In this document: positions 51,390-60,288 of the stretch, in pieces
How the letters are laid out: each line of letters opens with the position of its first letter
Position numbering within the stretch: the first letter of the stretch is position 1
Assembly: GCF_019049655.1 (NCBI RefSeq)
Contig: NZ_JAFMOX010000065.1
Location: 1-64,000, forward strand
Length of the DNA stretch: 64,000 bases
Direction of reading: 5' to 3'
Origin: Rahnella rivi
GTDB taxonomy: Bacteria; Pseudomonadota; Gammaproteobacteria; Enterobacterales; Enterobacteriaceae
Translations under genes and position numbers: made by a program
The notes under the pieces: generated by a model
What the model was told of the DNA's origin: nothing
What the model saw: only the letters and a program-made list of their open reading frames with translations
The model's database searches: none

Positions 51390-52293
51390 TTACTTTCCTT
51401 AGCTATGTGTAAGTTCATTTAACAGTACTTACAATCAACTACTTTGAAAAGGCTTTTTAAAAATTTTTGATGATTTTCATCACAAAACAATCCTAAGCAG
51501 ACTTATTATTCAAAAATGAAAAACATTAAGTTTAAAAACCTCGACTAGTCACAGCCAACTTATATCCTTTAACTATATAATCAAAATAACTTACAAGCAC
51601 CACTATTAGCAACATGTCATTACTACCTGTTTTTTTAATATAAAGAACCCATTATTGCTGTAATCTCCATTTAAATCCGTATGTTATTTATGTTTTCAAT
51701 ATAGACACAATTTTGACGAAAATTACCCTAAACCGCACCCACCTGAAGTTTTTGTAATGCATAATTTTATCAGTTTTACGTGAAAATAAGTCACCGAAAA
51801 GGGAGTGGTATATGGTTGGGGTAAAACATGCGAATCCTTGCACCATGTGCTCTGGCAGCGTAAGGGATAAAATCAAAACTGAAAAAATGTAAGGTTAAGA
51901 CCAGCGGCTCCATATTTGAACTTTCAATCAACAAGCTGATTTCTGCGAACTCCCAAAATTATGTCTCACTAACGCACCTTACCTTTTCCTGTTGTTACTC
52001 ACAGACAATCTCATATGAGAGGGCATTTATTCCCGCAGGGGCTCAGCGAGAGATACTCCGCGCAATCACCTTAAGAACCTAAAATATGTTGGGACTGCGC
52101 GTATAGAAACACCATTCACCCCTTCAAGCCCTGTTCATCTTGCTCTAAAAAATATATCCCCCCTTCTCCTTATGCACGTTCTTTAGCCGCTCAACTACTG
52201 TTCAAATATCAGCATTGTTTATGTGGTTTTCAGGTGTATTCTCGTCGCAAATAATTACAACCCATACAGCAACGACAGGGATGCAGTGCCATC
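51390..52293. other. AT-rich island DNA without a convincing gene
   Basis: About 900 bases between the Shedu-like operon and the DUF3761 gene. The first 250 bases are very AT-rich and must contain the operon's promoter (minus strand). Minus-strand open frames at 51688-51876 and 51791-51958 have no ribosome site; the latter encodes FWEFAEISLLIESSNMEPLV and more, without an assignable family. A 13-base stretch at 52029-52041 resembles the argW T-arm. The region looks like decayed mobile DNA. Confidence 0.5.
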
Positions 52294-52572
52294 ATGCGCT
52301 TACTCGGATTTGTTCTTTTTGCGATCACGCTTTTATTCAATACTGCTACGGCAAAGCAGCATACACAGTCTCCGCCTTCGGATAATGAACTTGTCGAGCA
52401 AGGGGATTACACCAACTCTGACGGGCAGGAAATTCACCGTCCGGCGCATACAAAATCGGGTAACGCGCCCGATGGCGCATCGGCTCAGTGCCGGGATGGC
52501 ACGTACAGTTTCAGTACGCATCGCCGGGGGACCTGTTCCAGACACGGGGGTGTCGCTGCCTGGCTCAACTGA
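52294..52572 (+). CDS. DUF3761 small secreted protein
   Basis: 92 residues. A signal peptide (1-20, MRLLGFVLFAITLLFNTATA) precedes a Ser/Gln/Asp-rich spacer and the DUF3761 core at 65-92: AQCRDGTYSFSTHRRGTCSR followed by HGGVAAWL. Two conserved cysteines likely form a disulfide in the periplasm or outside. Function is unknown; the same core occurs at the end of larger exported proteins. The ribosome site is weak. It stands alone at the right edge of the AT-rich region and may belong to the island or the backbone. Confidence 0.7.
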   Translation: MRLLGFVLFAITLLFNTATAKQHTQSPPSDNELVEQGDYTNSDGQEIHRPAHTKSGNAPDGASAQCRDGTYSFSTHRRGTCSRHGGVAAWLN

Positions 52573-52709
52573 CAGCAATCTCCACAAATTCCCAGTTTTG
52601 AGATCTCACGCAAACTTTCCTGCAAAAAATTTGTTTTACTTACACATGTTAAAAAATGTTACGGAAATGAGTTCGTAATGAAATCTAAGATGTAAGTAAG
52701 GAAACTTTG

Positions 52710-53447
52710 ATGAAGACTTTGACTACTTTTTGCCTCGCCAGCCTGTTTTCTGTCAATGCATTCGCCCTCACCGGCAACGATGCGACCACCAAACCAGACC
52801 TTTACTATCTGAAAAACGATCAGGCGATCAACAGCCTGACGTTGCTTCCGCCGCCACCTGCCGTTGGCAGTATCGCGTTTCTCAACGATCAGGCCATGTA
52901 TGAACAGGGCCGGTTGCTGCGTTCAACCGAGCGCGGCAAACAGGCTGCTGAAGACGCTAACCTGAGCGGCGGCGGCGTGGCGAATGCCTTCTCCGGTGCG
53001 TTCGGCTCGCCGATCACAGCCAAAGATACGCCGGAGTTGCACAAGCTTTTGACCAATATGATTGAAGATGCCGGCGATCTGGCGACCCGCTCAGCCAAAG
53101 AGAAGTACATGCGCATTCGTCCGTTTGCATTCTACGGCGTGCCGACCTGTAACACCACCGAGCAAGATAAGCTGTCGAAGAACGGATCCTATCCTTCCGG
53201 CCACACCTCTATCGGCTGGGCGACAGCGCTGGTACTGACTGAAATCAACCCGCAACGTCAGGATCAAATCCTTCAGCGCGGTTATGATCTGGGCCAGAGC
53301 CGTGTGATCTGCGGATACCACTGGCAAAGCGATGTCGATGCCGCCCGCATCGTCGGCTCCGCGGTGGTCGCCACGCTTCACACCAACGATGCCTTCCAGC
53401 AGCAGTTGAAGAAAGCCAAAGAAGAGTTTGCGAAACAACATAAATAA
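52710..53447 (+). CDS. Class A non-specific acid phosphatase (PhoN/PhoC type)
   Basis: 245 residues from the ATG at 52710 (AAGGA upstream) with a signal peptide (1-20, ending AFA). The full class A/PAP2 signature is present: K-x6-RP in KEKYMRIRPF, PSGH in GSYPSGHTSIG, and SR-x5-H-x3-D in SRVICGYHWQSDVD. It hydrolyses organic phosphomonoesters in the periplasm at acid pH, using a phosphohistidine intermediate. PhoN and PhoC cannot be told apart by eye. It is a single gene that converges with nlpA at a strong stem-loop. Confidence 0.9.
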   Translation: MKTLTTFCLASLFSVNAFALTGNDATTKPDLYYLKNDQAINSLTLLPPPPAVGSIAFLNDQAMYEQGRLLRSTERGKQAAEDANLSGGGVANAFSGAFGSPITAKDTPELHKLLTNMIEDAGDLATRSAKEKYMRIRPFAFYGVPTCNTTEQDKLSKNGSYPSGHTSIGWATALVLTEINPQRQDQILQRGYDLGQSRVICGYHWQSDVDAARIVGSAVVATLHTNDAFQQQLKKAKEEFAKQHK

Positions 53448-53473
53448 AGCGGCACCATGATGTGACGCTTCGG

Positions 53474-53503
53474 TCAGACAGGCGCGGTTCAGCGCCTGTC
53501 TGA
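53474..53503. terminator. Stem-loop between convergent phosphatase and nlpA genes
   Basis: A perfect 12-base inverted repeat TCAGACAGGCGC/GCGCCTGTCTGA with a six-base loop lies in the 71-base gap. It is very stable but lacks a T-run, so it may end transcription with Rho or protect 3' ends. Confidence 0.6.
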
Positions 53504-53518
53504 CACCTCAACCGCCTG

Positions 53519-54337
53519 TTACCACCCTGGCACCGCGCCACCGTTAAAGATTTTCTCTGCCGCCTTCGCCACTTCTGGCGACTGGTAAGAATTCAGAAAC
53601 TCCTTCACGTTCTGCGCCTCTTTGTTGTCTTCCCGCGCGACCAGAATATTGACGTAGGGAGAGTTTTTATCTTCGATAAACACGCTGTCATGCACCGGCG
53701 AGAGTCCGGTTTGCTGAATGTAGGTGGTGCTGATGATCGCCACGTCAACTTTCGGGTCGTCCAGTACGCGCGGTAACTGCGCACCTTCCAGCTGCATAAT
53801 GTTCAGGTGATGCGGGTTTGCAGTGATATCCAGCGCCGTCGGCAGCAGGCCGGTTCCCTCTTTGAGGGTGATCAGTTTTTCTTTTTGCAGCAGCAACAGC
53901 GCACGCCCGAGATTGGTCGGATCATTCGGGATCGCGACCGTCGCGCCTTCGCTGAGTTGATCAACGGTTTTAATTTTCTTTGAATAACCGGCCATCGGGA
54001 AAACGAAGGTATTACCGACGGCGACCAGATGATAGTTATGCGCTTTATTGTCCTGTTCAAGGAACGGGCGATGCTGGAAAACGTTCGCATCCAGATCGCC
54101 ATGCTCGGTGGCATCGTTCGGCAGTAACGAACCGCTGAAACCGACCAGCTCGACCTCCAGACCGTATTTCTCTTTGGCGACTTTTTTAGCCACTTCCGCC
54201 ACATCCTGCTCGGCGCCGTTAATCACCCCCACCTTAATATGTTTCGAATCACTGCTTTTTTGGTCACAGCCTGCCAGCAGTAAACCCGCCAGCAAAACCA
54301 GGGCTCCGGCCCGAAAATGAGAGGTTGTCAGTTTCAC
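53519..54337 (-). CDS. nlpA: Inner-membrane lipoprotein NlpA (MetQ family)
   Basis: 272 residues, the E. coli NlpA length. The lipobox LLLAGC ends at Cys24, followed by Asp25, the inner-membrane retention residue. The rest is a NlpA/MetQ substrate-binding fold with KHIKVGVINGAEQDVAEVAK, HRPFLEQDN and AIPNDPTNLGRALLLLQKEK. MetQ binds methionine; NlpA has a minor role in methionine import and vesicle formation. No metN/metI permease genes are nearby, which favours NlpA over MetQ. Confidence 0.9.
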   Translation of the reverse strand: MKLTTSHFRAGALVLLAGLLLAGCDQKSSDSKHIKVGVINGAEQDVAEVAKKVAKEKYGLEVELVGFSGSLLPNDATEHGDLDANVFQHRPFLEQDNKAHNYHLVAVGNTFVFPMAGYSKKIKTVDQLSEGATVAIPNDPTNLGRALLLLQKEKLITLKEGTGLLPTALDITANPHHLNIMQLEGAQLPRVLDDPKVDVAIISTTYIQQTGLSPVHDSVFIEDKNSPYVNILVAREDNKEAQNVKEFLNSYQSPEVAKAAEKIFNGGAVPGW

Positions 54338-54568
54338 TCTTTATCCTTAAAAAATAAGCGCTAATGTGCAAAGACACTGACTATAACAGGAGGACCGACG
54401 GTGATTAAAAAACCAAAAAAGTATCGATAAGAAGAAAAAAGTATAAACACAGAACAGTGGCCGGCAGGGGTATCCAGACGTTTTACTTATACCTGTCAAA
54501 AACAGTTTGCCTTCGGGCCCTGTTTACGCAAAAAGTAGTGATTTGGCACCCTCTGCGGAGCAGGAAGA

Positions 54569-55090
54569 ATGGAAATTATTGAGGCGGATGAACAACATGT
54601 TTCCGCGATGCAAAAAATTTATGCCTGGCACGTCATTCACGGAACGGCCTCGTTCGAGACTCAACCGCCTGAGCAAAGTGAAATCTCCGCCCGTCTGAAA
54701 AAAATCAAAGAGGCCGGTCTGCTGTGGCTGGTGGTGCTGCATGAAGGGGAAGTGAAAGGATTTTGCTATCTTGGCCGTTATCGCGAGCGTTTCGCTTACC
54801 GGTTCACGCTGGAAGATTCTATTTATATTGATCCCGGTTTTCAGAAACGGGGAGCGGGTAAAGCGCTGCTTCGCCGCGCCATCGACTGGGCGGAAACTCA
54901 CGGCTTTCGTCAGTTGATTGGAAACGTCGGCGACAGCGACAATACCGCGTCGATCAATCTGCATCTCGCGGCCGGTTTTCAGATAAAAGGGACCCTGCAC
55001 TCGGTGGGGTTCAAGCATGGCCGCTGGCTGGATACCGTATTTATGCAGCGCGCACTGGGAGACGGGAATCAGACCCTGCCCGCGCAGTAG
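54569..55090 (+). CDS. GNAT family N-acetyltransferase (MnaT/Pat-like)
   Basis: 173 residues. A single GNAT domain with the acetyl-CoA pyrophosphate loop GFQKRGAGKALLRRAI (about 89-104) and NTASINLHLAAGFQIKGTLH after it. The end FKHGRWLDTVFMQRAL is typical of the phosphinothricin/methionine sulfone acetyltransferase group, which includes E. coli MnaT. It acetylates small amines; the physiological substrate is unknown. It is a single gene with its own terminator, divergent from nlpA. Confidence 0.85.
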   Translation: MEIIEADEQHVSAMQKIYAWHVIHGTASFETQPPEQSEISARLKKIKEAGLLWLVVLHEGEVKGFCYLGRYRERFAYRFTLEDSIYIDPGFQKRGAGKALLRRAIDWAETHGFRQLIGNVGDSDNTASINLHLAAGFQIKGTLHSVGFKHGRWLDTVFMQRALGDGNQTLPAQ

Positions 55091-55096
55091 CCGTGA

Positions 55097-55122
55097 GCGG
55101 GCAGCCGCGCTGCCCGCCTTTT
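55097..55122 (+). terminator. Terminator after the GNAT gene
   Basis: GCGGGCAG-ccgcg-CTGCCCGC followed by CTTTT, starting 7 bases after the stop. It also separates this gene from the convergent GPH operon. Confidence 0.85.
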
Positions 55123-55126
55123 CACG

Positions 55127-56662
55127 CTACCCCGTCACTTCACTGCGTAGCACTTTTCCCCTGGCACTTGCGCCCCAGACTTCACTGTACTCATAGCCGG
55201 TCAGGTCTTTGATCACTTTCTGGCACTCCGGCGTGCAGTCTGCAAGATCGCCGCCCAGTTTCAGACGCGCGACCTCTTTGATCAGCGTTTTGTGGGTGTC
55301 ACGCGTCAGTTTAAATTTGAACGTCATGTAAAAACTGACGGCCAGCAGTGCGGCGGTGGCGAATATCATTAGCCCGATAATCGCATGCAGCGCGCTGACC
55401 GGTTGCATACCCTGCCCTTTAACGAAACCGCTCTCCTGCAACACGATGCCGATCAGCATAATTGCCAGCGCCACGGTGCTTTTTCGGGTCAGTACCATCA
55501 CACCGGCAAATATCCCTTCGCGACGTTTTTTGGTGACGATTTCATCCACGTCGGGAATAAAGCTGTAGATATTCCACGGAATATAATAAAGCCCGGCGCG
55601 GGCAAAACCGAACACCGCGAACACTGCCGAGAACAGCAAAACAGACACCGTCATTTCGGTGATATACACATAAAACAGGAATGCCAGTACGCAGAAAATA
55701 ATGCCGTAAGCCAGCCGTAATGCGCCGGAAGGTGACATATTGATTTTTTCCAGCAGCATCATAAAAATAAAGGTGGAAGGCACGGAGGCTAATGCCGCGA
55801 CGGTTAAATATCCCGATACCGCCGACGCACTCAGATGTAATCCGTACACCACGTAATAAGTAAAGACGGCACCAAATACGTCCAGTGCGGTAAAAGAGAA
55901 AATATAGATAATAATATGCTGGCGGAACATACGTATTTTAAAGGAGGAAAGAAGATCCAGCGCCAGGCTTTTTAAATGGTGCAGCAATCCGCCGCTGTTT
56001 GCGCCCAGCGGTTCCGGCTCAAACTCTTCCCGCACGTCTTTGGCTTCCCAGGTACACATCCAGGTGGTAAAGACCGCGACGCAGAAAATACAGGCGAAAA
56101 TAATACCGGTATACGTGTACGTCATCGGATTATCTTTACCGGTGAATTGCATAATCACACCGGGGATCGACACCGCCAGCAGGCCACCGAGCTGGGAGCA
56201 GATCATGCGTACGCCTGACAGGCGGGTGCGTTCGCTAAAGCGGTTGGTCATTTCAGAAGAGAGCGTCTCCCACGGCACCAGCACCATGGCCGAAAGCAAC
56301 TCGATAGAGAGATAGGTGCCGAGATAATACCAGTAGCTCATGTCGGTTACCCAGACCAGCGCATACAGGAACATCAGCGGGGAACTGATCAGCAGGAAAA
56401 ACCGGCGGCGGCCAAACTTTTTCCCAAGCCAGGTGTTGGCGAAATTATCGGTGATGTAGCCCATGATCGGACTTAATATGGCGTCGATGACGCGGGCAAT
56501 GGCGAATATTGACCCGGCCTCTAATACGGATAATCCACAATAGGTCGTATAAAAGAATAAAAGCCAGGTACCAATAACGGCGAATGCACCGCCACCAAAT
56601 AAATCCGTCACGCCATAACCTATGGCCGTGCCGTAACCGACTCTGCGTTCAGTAGGCTTCAT
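55127..56662 (-). CDS. GPH-type sugar:cation symporter (MFS_2)
   Basis: 511 residues with about 12 membrane segments. It has the glycoside-pentoside-hexuronide family features: GYGVTDLFGGGAFAVIGTWL in helix 1 and RVIDAILSPIMGYITDN between helices 2 and 3, with the conserved Asp residues. It probably imports a sugar, glycoside or sugar acid with H+ or Na+. The C-terminal extension (about 450-511, with LGGDLADCTPECQKVIKDLT) is soluble. It is last in a four-gene operon behind three Gfo/Idh/MocA oxidoreductase genes, so it likely supplies their substrate. Confidence 0.85.
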   Translation of the reverse strand: MKPTERRVGYGTAIGYGVTDLFGGGAFAVIGTWLLFFYTTYCGLSVLEAGSIFAIARVIDAILSPIMGYITDNFANTWLGKKFGRRRFFLLISSPLMFLYALVWVTDMSYWYYLGTYLSIELLSAMVLVPWETLSSEMTNRFSERTRLSGVRMICSQLGGLLAVSIPGVIMQFTGKDNPMTYTYTGIIFACIFCVAVFTTWMCTWEAKDVREEFEPEPLGANSGGLLHHLKSLALDLLSSFKIRMFRQHIIIYIFSFTALDVFGAVFTYYVVYGLHLSASAVSGYLTVAALASVPSTFIFMMLLEKINMSPSGALRLAYGIIFCVLAFLFYVYITEMTVSVLLFSAVFAVFGFARAGLYYIPWNIYSFIPDVDEIVTKKRREGIFAGVMVLTRKSTVALAIMLIGIVLQESGFVKGQGMQPVSALHAIIGLMIFATAALLAVSFYMTFKFKLTRDTHKTLIKEVARLKLGGDLADCTPECQKVIKDLTGYEYSEVWGASARGKVLRSEVTG

Positions 56663-56702
56663 TTTTATTATCCTGTGAATGTAGGGTTATTATTAATATT
56701 AT

Positions 56703-57737
56703 TTATTCAAGCGTGATCCATTGTCTTAATTGTGAGGAACGATAAATCGCCTCAACCATCTTGAGGGAAATATCGGCCTCATCCAGAGAGGTATAATTAT
56801 CATCTTCAAGGTTTCTGTTCTCGAAAGACCGGACAGAGTGCGTGAAATTATTAATGGCCTGACGATGGCTGTCGCCCCAGTAACTTTTCCCCTGCCCTGC
56901 CGGGCTGTGATCGCTGACCAGCAGCGTTTTATTTTCTCCTGAGATCAGCCACAGCGCGTTATGGTGCAGTTGCAGCAGCCCGTTTTCACAGTGGATTTCC
57001 AGCAGCAGCGGGGAATCGGTGCTGTGACAGTTGCTGGCATAAAACAGCCCGCGTGCACCATTCGCCAGTATCAGGCTGGCCATGGCGGTGTCTTCGTTCT
57101 CGGTCACCTCCCCCAGAAAATGGCTGTCCACCACACCTTTTATCGCCCGAACGCCGCCGCCAAACCACTGCATCAGATCCAGTGTGTGGATCGCCTGATT
57201 GATCAGCAGACTGCCGCCTTCGGTCGCGAAATGCCCGCGCCACGGGCTCTTGCTGTAGTAGGCTCCGCCGCGTGACCAGGTCAGCACGGCTTTAATGCTC
57301 AGCATTTTGCCCAGCGCGCCGCTTGCCAGCAGCGCGTGGATTTTCTGGCTCGACGGGTTAAGCCGGTTCTGATAACACACTCCGAGCAGCCTTCCCGAGT
57401 CGGTCAGCGCTTTTTTAACCGCCTTGATTTCGCCGGGATTGAGTACCGCCGGTTTCTCGGTAAATACGTGTTTTCCCGCCGCCAGTGCGGCGAGAATGGC
57501 CTCCTGATGCAGATAATGCGGCAGGCAAATATGCACCACATCAATGTGCGGATCGCGCAGCATTTCGGCGTAATCGGCGTAAAACGCACACTGATACTGC
57601 TGCGCCAGCGCCTGGCCTTTTTCAACATCGCATTCGGCAATGGCCTGTAAACGGCTGGCCGGATTTTGCAGGATCGCCCCGGCATGGCAGGTGTGAATAG
57701 CCCCGCAACCGATGATGGCCGCATTAATGGTTTTCAT
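56703..57737 (-). CDS. Gfo/Idh/MocA family oxidoreductase (third in operon)
   Basis: 344 residues from the ATG at 57737, which has GGAGG upstream. The Rossmann motif is AAIIGCGAIHTCHAGAIL (about 6-23), and the catalytic lysine motif EKP is in HVFTEKPAVLNPGE. The C-terminal alpha/beta domain carries GSLLINQAIHTLDLMQWFGG. The family oxidises or reduces sugars and cyclitols with NAD(P). The substrate is unknown. It lies 14 bases after the second dehydrogenase gene and 40 bases before the symporter. Confidence 0.87.
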   Translation of the reverse strand: MKTINAAIIGCGAIHTCHAGAILQNPASRLQAIAECDVEKGQALAQQYQCAFYADYAEMLRDPHIDVVHICLPHYLHQEAILAALAAGKHVFTEKPAVLNPGEIKAVKKALTDSGRLLGVCYQNRLNPSSQKIHALLASGALGKMLSIKAVLTWSRGGAYYSKSPWRGHFATEGGSLLINQAIHTLDLMQWFGGGVRAIKGVVDSHFLGEVTENEDTAMASLILANGARGLFYASNCHSTDSPLLLEIHCENGLLQLHHNALWLISGENKTLLVSDHSPAGQGKSYWGDSHRQAINNFTHSVRSFENRNLEDDNYTSLDEADISLKMVEAIYRSSQLRQWITLE

Positions 57738-57751
57738 GACGCGCCTCCGGA

Positions 57752-58828
57752 TTACACCGATTGTCCCGCCTGATTTGCCAGCATCTGCGCCCGCACGCAC
57801 AACTCGGCGGCTTTAAACGCATGCTCCTGGGTCATGGCGTTTTCGGTGCGATTCAGGCAATCCTGAATCAGCTGGCCGAAGAACGGGAAGCCCACTTTTC
57901 CTGATACCGGATAGCGGAACTCGCCCTGCTGATTCACCAGATACACCACATCCTGCTCGCCGCGCGTGATATCGACATATTTGCGCATCTCGATGTAGCC
58001 TTCGGTACCCAGCAGCGTCAGACGTCCGTCGCCCCAGGTGCTCAGCCCGTCTGGCGTGAACCAGTCGCAGCGGAAATAACCGCGTGCGCCGTTGTCGCCT
58101 TCCAGCATCGCGTCGCCGAAATCCTCAAAACGCGGGGACACCGGATGGTTAAAATTCATCGCCTGCGCGGCGACCACGCGGGCGTTGCGGTTGCCGGTGT
58201 AAAACAGGAACTGTTCGATCTGATGGCTGCCGATATCACACAGAATGCCGCCGAATTTTTCCCGTTCGTAAAACCAGTCCGGGCGGCCTTGGCCTTCGCG
58301 GTGTGGCCCGGTGCCCAGCGTCTGGATAACCCGCCCGATCGCCCCTTCCTGCACCAGTTGTCCGGCGAAAACCGCGCTCTCAACGTGCAGCCGCTCGCTG
58401 TAATAAACCGCATATTTTCGCCCGGTGGCAGCCACTTTTGCTTTTGCCGCGGCCAGTTGTTCCAGCGTGGTCAGCGGTGCTTTATCGGTGAAATAATCTT
58501 TACCGGCCTCCATCACTTTTAGCCCAAGGGCGCAGCGTTCAGAAGGCACGCCCGCGCCCGCCACCAGCTGAACTTCTCTGTCGGCGAGGATCGTTTCCAG
58601 TGAATCTGCCACCGCCACCTGCGGATACTGGCTGACAAATTTTTGCACCTTTTCCGGATCCGGGTCGTAAACCCATTTCAGGCTGGCACCGGCTTCAATC
58701 AGCCCGTTACACATGCCGTAAATATGCCCGTGATCCAGCGCCGCCGCCGCCATCACAAACTCGCCCGGCTTCACTACCGGTTGCGGTTTCCCGACCGGCG
58801 CATAGTTCATCCCGTCTTGAATGCTCAT
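57752..58828 (-). CDS. Gfo/Idh/MocA family oxidoreductase (second in operon)
   Basis: 358 residues. It is less typical than its neighbours: an N-terminal stretch of about 22 residues precedes the Rossmann core, whose first loop reads AAALDHGHIYGMCNGL instead of GxGxxG. The EKP motif is replaced by DKAP in DYFTDKAPLTTLEQ, with the lysine kept. ILCDIGSHQIEQFLFYTGN is in the place of the catalytic-domain motif. It resembles subunits or variants that act with a canonical partner. Its start is 2 bases after the upstream stop, with AAGGAG inside that gene. Confidence 0.83.
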   Translation of the reverse strand: MSIQDGMNYAPVGKPQPVVKPGEFVMAAAALDHGHIYGMCNGLIEAGASLKWVYDPDPEKVQKFVSQYPQVAVADSLETILADREVQLVAGAGVPSERCALGLKVMEAGKDYFTDKAPLTTLEQLAAAKAKVAATGRKYAVYYSERLHVESAVFAGQLVQEGAIGRVIQTLGTGPHREGQGRPDWFYEREKFGGILCDIGSHQIEQFLFYTGNRNARVVAAQAMNFNHPVSPRFEDFGDAMLEGDNGARGYFRCDWFTPDGLSTWGDGRLTLLGTEGYIEMRKYVDITRGEQDVVYLVNQQGEFRYPVSGKVGFPFFGQLIQDCLNRTENAMTQEHAFKAAELCVRAQMLANQAGQSV

Positions 58829-58830
58829 CT

Positions 58831-60006
58831 TCAGGCTCCTTTATCCATGTTTTTGCCCAGCGGGATCGCCTCTTCATTGGCGAAGTTTTCCACGGAGGCG
58901 GATTTCTCATAAAAGTGCGGTGCCAGCGACACCAGCCCGCCGGTCTGATAGAAAGGATCCGACGGCAAAATCGGCAGCGTCACAATGCAGCGGGTGATGG
59001 CGGATTTATAAATCGCGGCAATCAGCTCCAGCGAGCGTTTGCCCTGCACGCCGTCGACCAGCGGTGCGGTTTCGGTTTCCAGCGCAGTGAGGAAATTGTC
59101 GATCTGACCGGTGTGCAGCGTGTACGTCAGCGCAGGAATGGACTGATAAATGTCGTTGAGACGGTTTTCCCGCGCCGTATCACGCGCTTCGACAGGGAAA
59201 CCGTTAGGTGCAGAAATGCTGGCGAAAGTGTCCCACGGCGCGGAGATCCGCGCGCGCTCGCCCTGGATCACCATCTTCTGATCTTCGCCGTGATGCACCA
59301 CCGAGGCGGTCAGCTGGGTCAGCGCACCGGAGTCATATTTGAAAATCGCCGCCGAGAGATCTTCCACTTCGGCATTGTCGTGCGCGGCATTGGTGATCAT
59401 CGAGACCACTTCCGACGGGAAACCCAGCATCCACTGAATCGCATCAATATGGTGAACAGCGTGATTGAGCGTGCAACCACCTGCCTCTTTTTCCCAGGTG
59501 CCGCGCCACCACAAATCGTAATACGAGTGGCCGCGCCACCAGAAAGAGTCCACCTGCGCATGGCAGACTTTGCCCGCTTCGCCGGAATCGATGACTTTTT
59601 TCAGCCGCCAGAACGCATCGGTAAAGCGGTTCTGGGCAATGATCGACAACGTTTTGCCGCTCGCCTGCGCAGCGCTTATCATCGCATCGCATTCCTGTAA
59701 TGATGCCGCCATCGGCTTTTCACAAAGCACATGTTTGCCCGCGGTCAGCGCATCAATTGAAATTTGTGCATGCACATACGGCGGCGTACAGATGTCAAAA
59801 ACGTCGATGTCGGGGTCGCCGAGAATATCCTGATGGCTGGCATAGACTTTGGCCTCTGTCAGGCCGTAATGCCGTTTCTTCTCTTCGGCTTTCTCAGGAT
59901 AAATATCCACCAGCGCGACAATCTGACAACGGTCAGCAAACTGCAAATATCCCTGAATATGGTTATGTGAAATATTACCGGTACCAACGATCGCTATTTT
60001 CAGCAT
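58831..60006 (-). CDS. Gfo/Idh/MocA family oxidoreductase (first in operon)
   Basis: 391 residues from the ATG at 60006 (AGGAA upstream). NAD-binding motif IAIVGTGNISHNHIQGYL at 4-21, catalytic EKP in HVLCEKPMAASLQECDA, and the domain II motif GGCTLNHAVHHIDAIQWMLG. All catalytic features are intact. It leads the four-gene operon and is divergent from a LacI-family regulator 282 bases away. The substrate is probably a sugar or sugar derivative taken up by the GPH symporter. Confidence 0.88.
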   Translation of the reverse strand: MLKIAIVGTGNISHNHIQGYLQFADRCQIVALVDIYPEKAEEKKRHYGLTEAKVYASHQDILGDPDIDVFDICTPPYVHAQISIDALTAGKHVLCEKPMAASLQECDAMISAAQASGKTLSIIAQNRFTDAFWRLKKVIDSGEAGKVCHAQVDSFWWRGHSYYDLWWRGTWEKEAGGCTLNHAVHHIDAIQWMLGFPSEVVSMITNAAHDNAEVEDLSAAIFKYDSGALTQLTASVVHHGEDQKMVIQGERARISAPWDTFASISAPNGFPVEARDTARENRLNDIYQSIPALTYTLHTGQIDNFLTALETETAPLVDGVQGKRSLELIAAIYKSAITRCIVTLPILPSDPFYQTGGLVSLAPHFYEKSASVENFANEEAIPLGKNMDKGA

Positions 60007-60241
60007 TATTTTATTCCTGATTTCAGACTGATGGGCAGCCGTCACCTTGCTGATTTAATGACTGATTTTACGTGTTTCGTCATTTCATCTGGCGCGGATA
60101 AATACTTAAAATCTGCTGCAACACTTATTGCTGAGAGAATAGTAATGGCATTTTTTTCCAACAATCGGTATTTGTGACAGGAATTGCAGCGCGGCATTTC
60201 GGATTTGCTATGATGATGAATAGCTGATGAATTACAAACAG

Positions 60242-60254
60242 TTACACGTGGTAA
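60242..60254. promoter_or_regulatory. Possible LacI-type operator
   Basis: TTAC-acgtg-GTAA is a short palindrome 35-47 bases upstream of the LacI-family gene, within the divergent region. Its size fits a half-spaced operator, but it is short enough to occur by chance. Confidence 0.25.
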
Positions 60255-60288
60255 TAAGTCCATAAGCTAATGAGGCGTTGATCACAAA

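Noticed and set aside
51688..51876. 62-codon minus-strand frame as a gene
   Set aside because: No ribosome site and no recognisable family; it overlaps another frame of equal plausibility.
53519..54337. MetQ of a methionine ABC transporter
   Set aside because: No metN or metI next to it, and the sequence matches NlpA closely.
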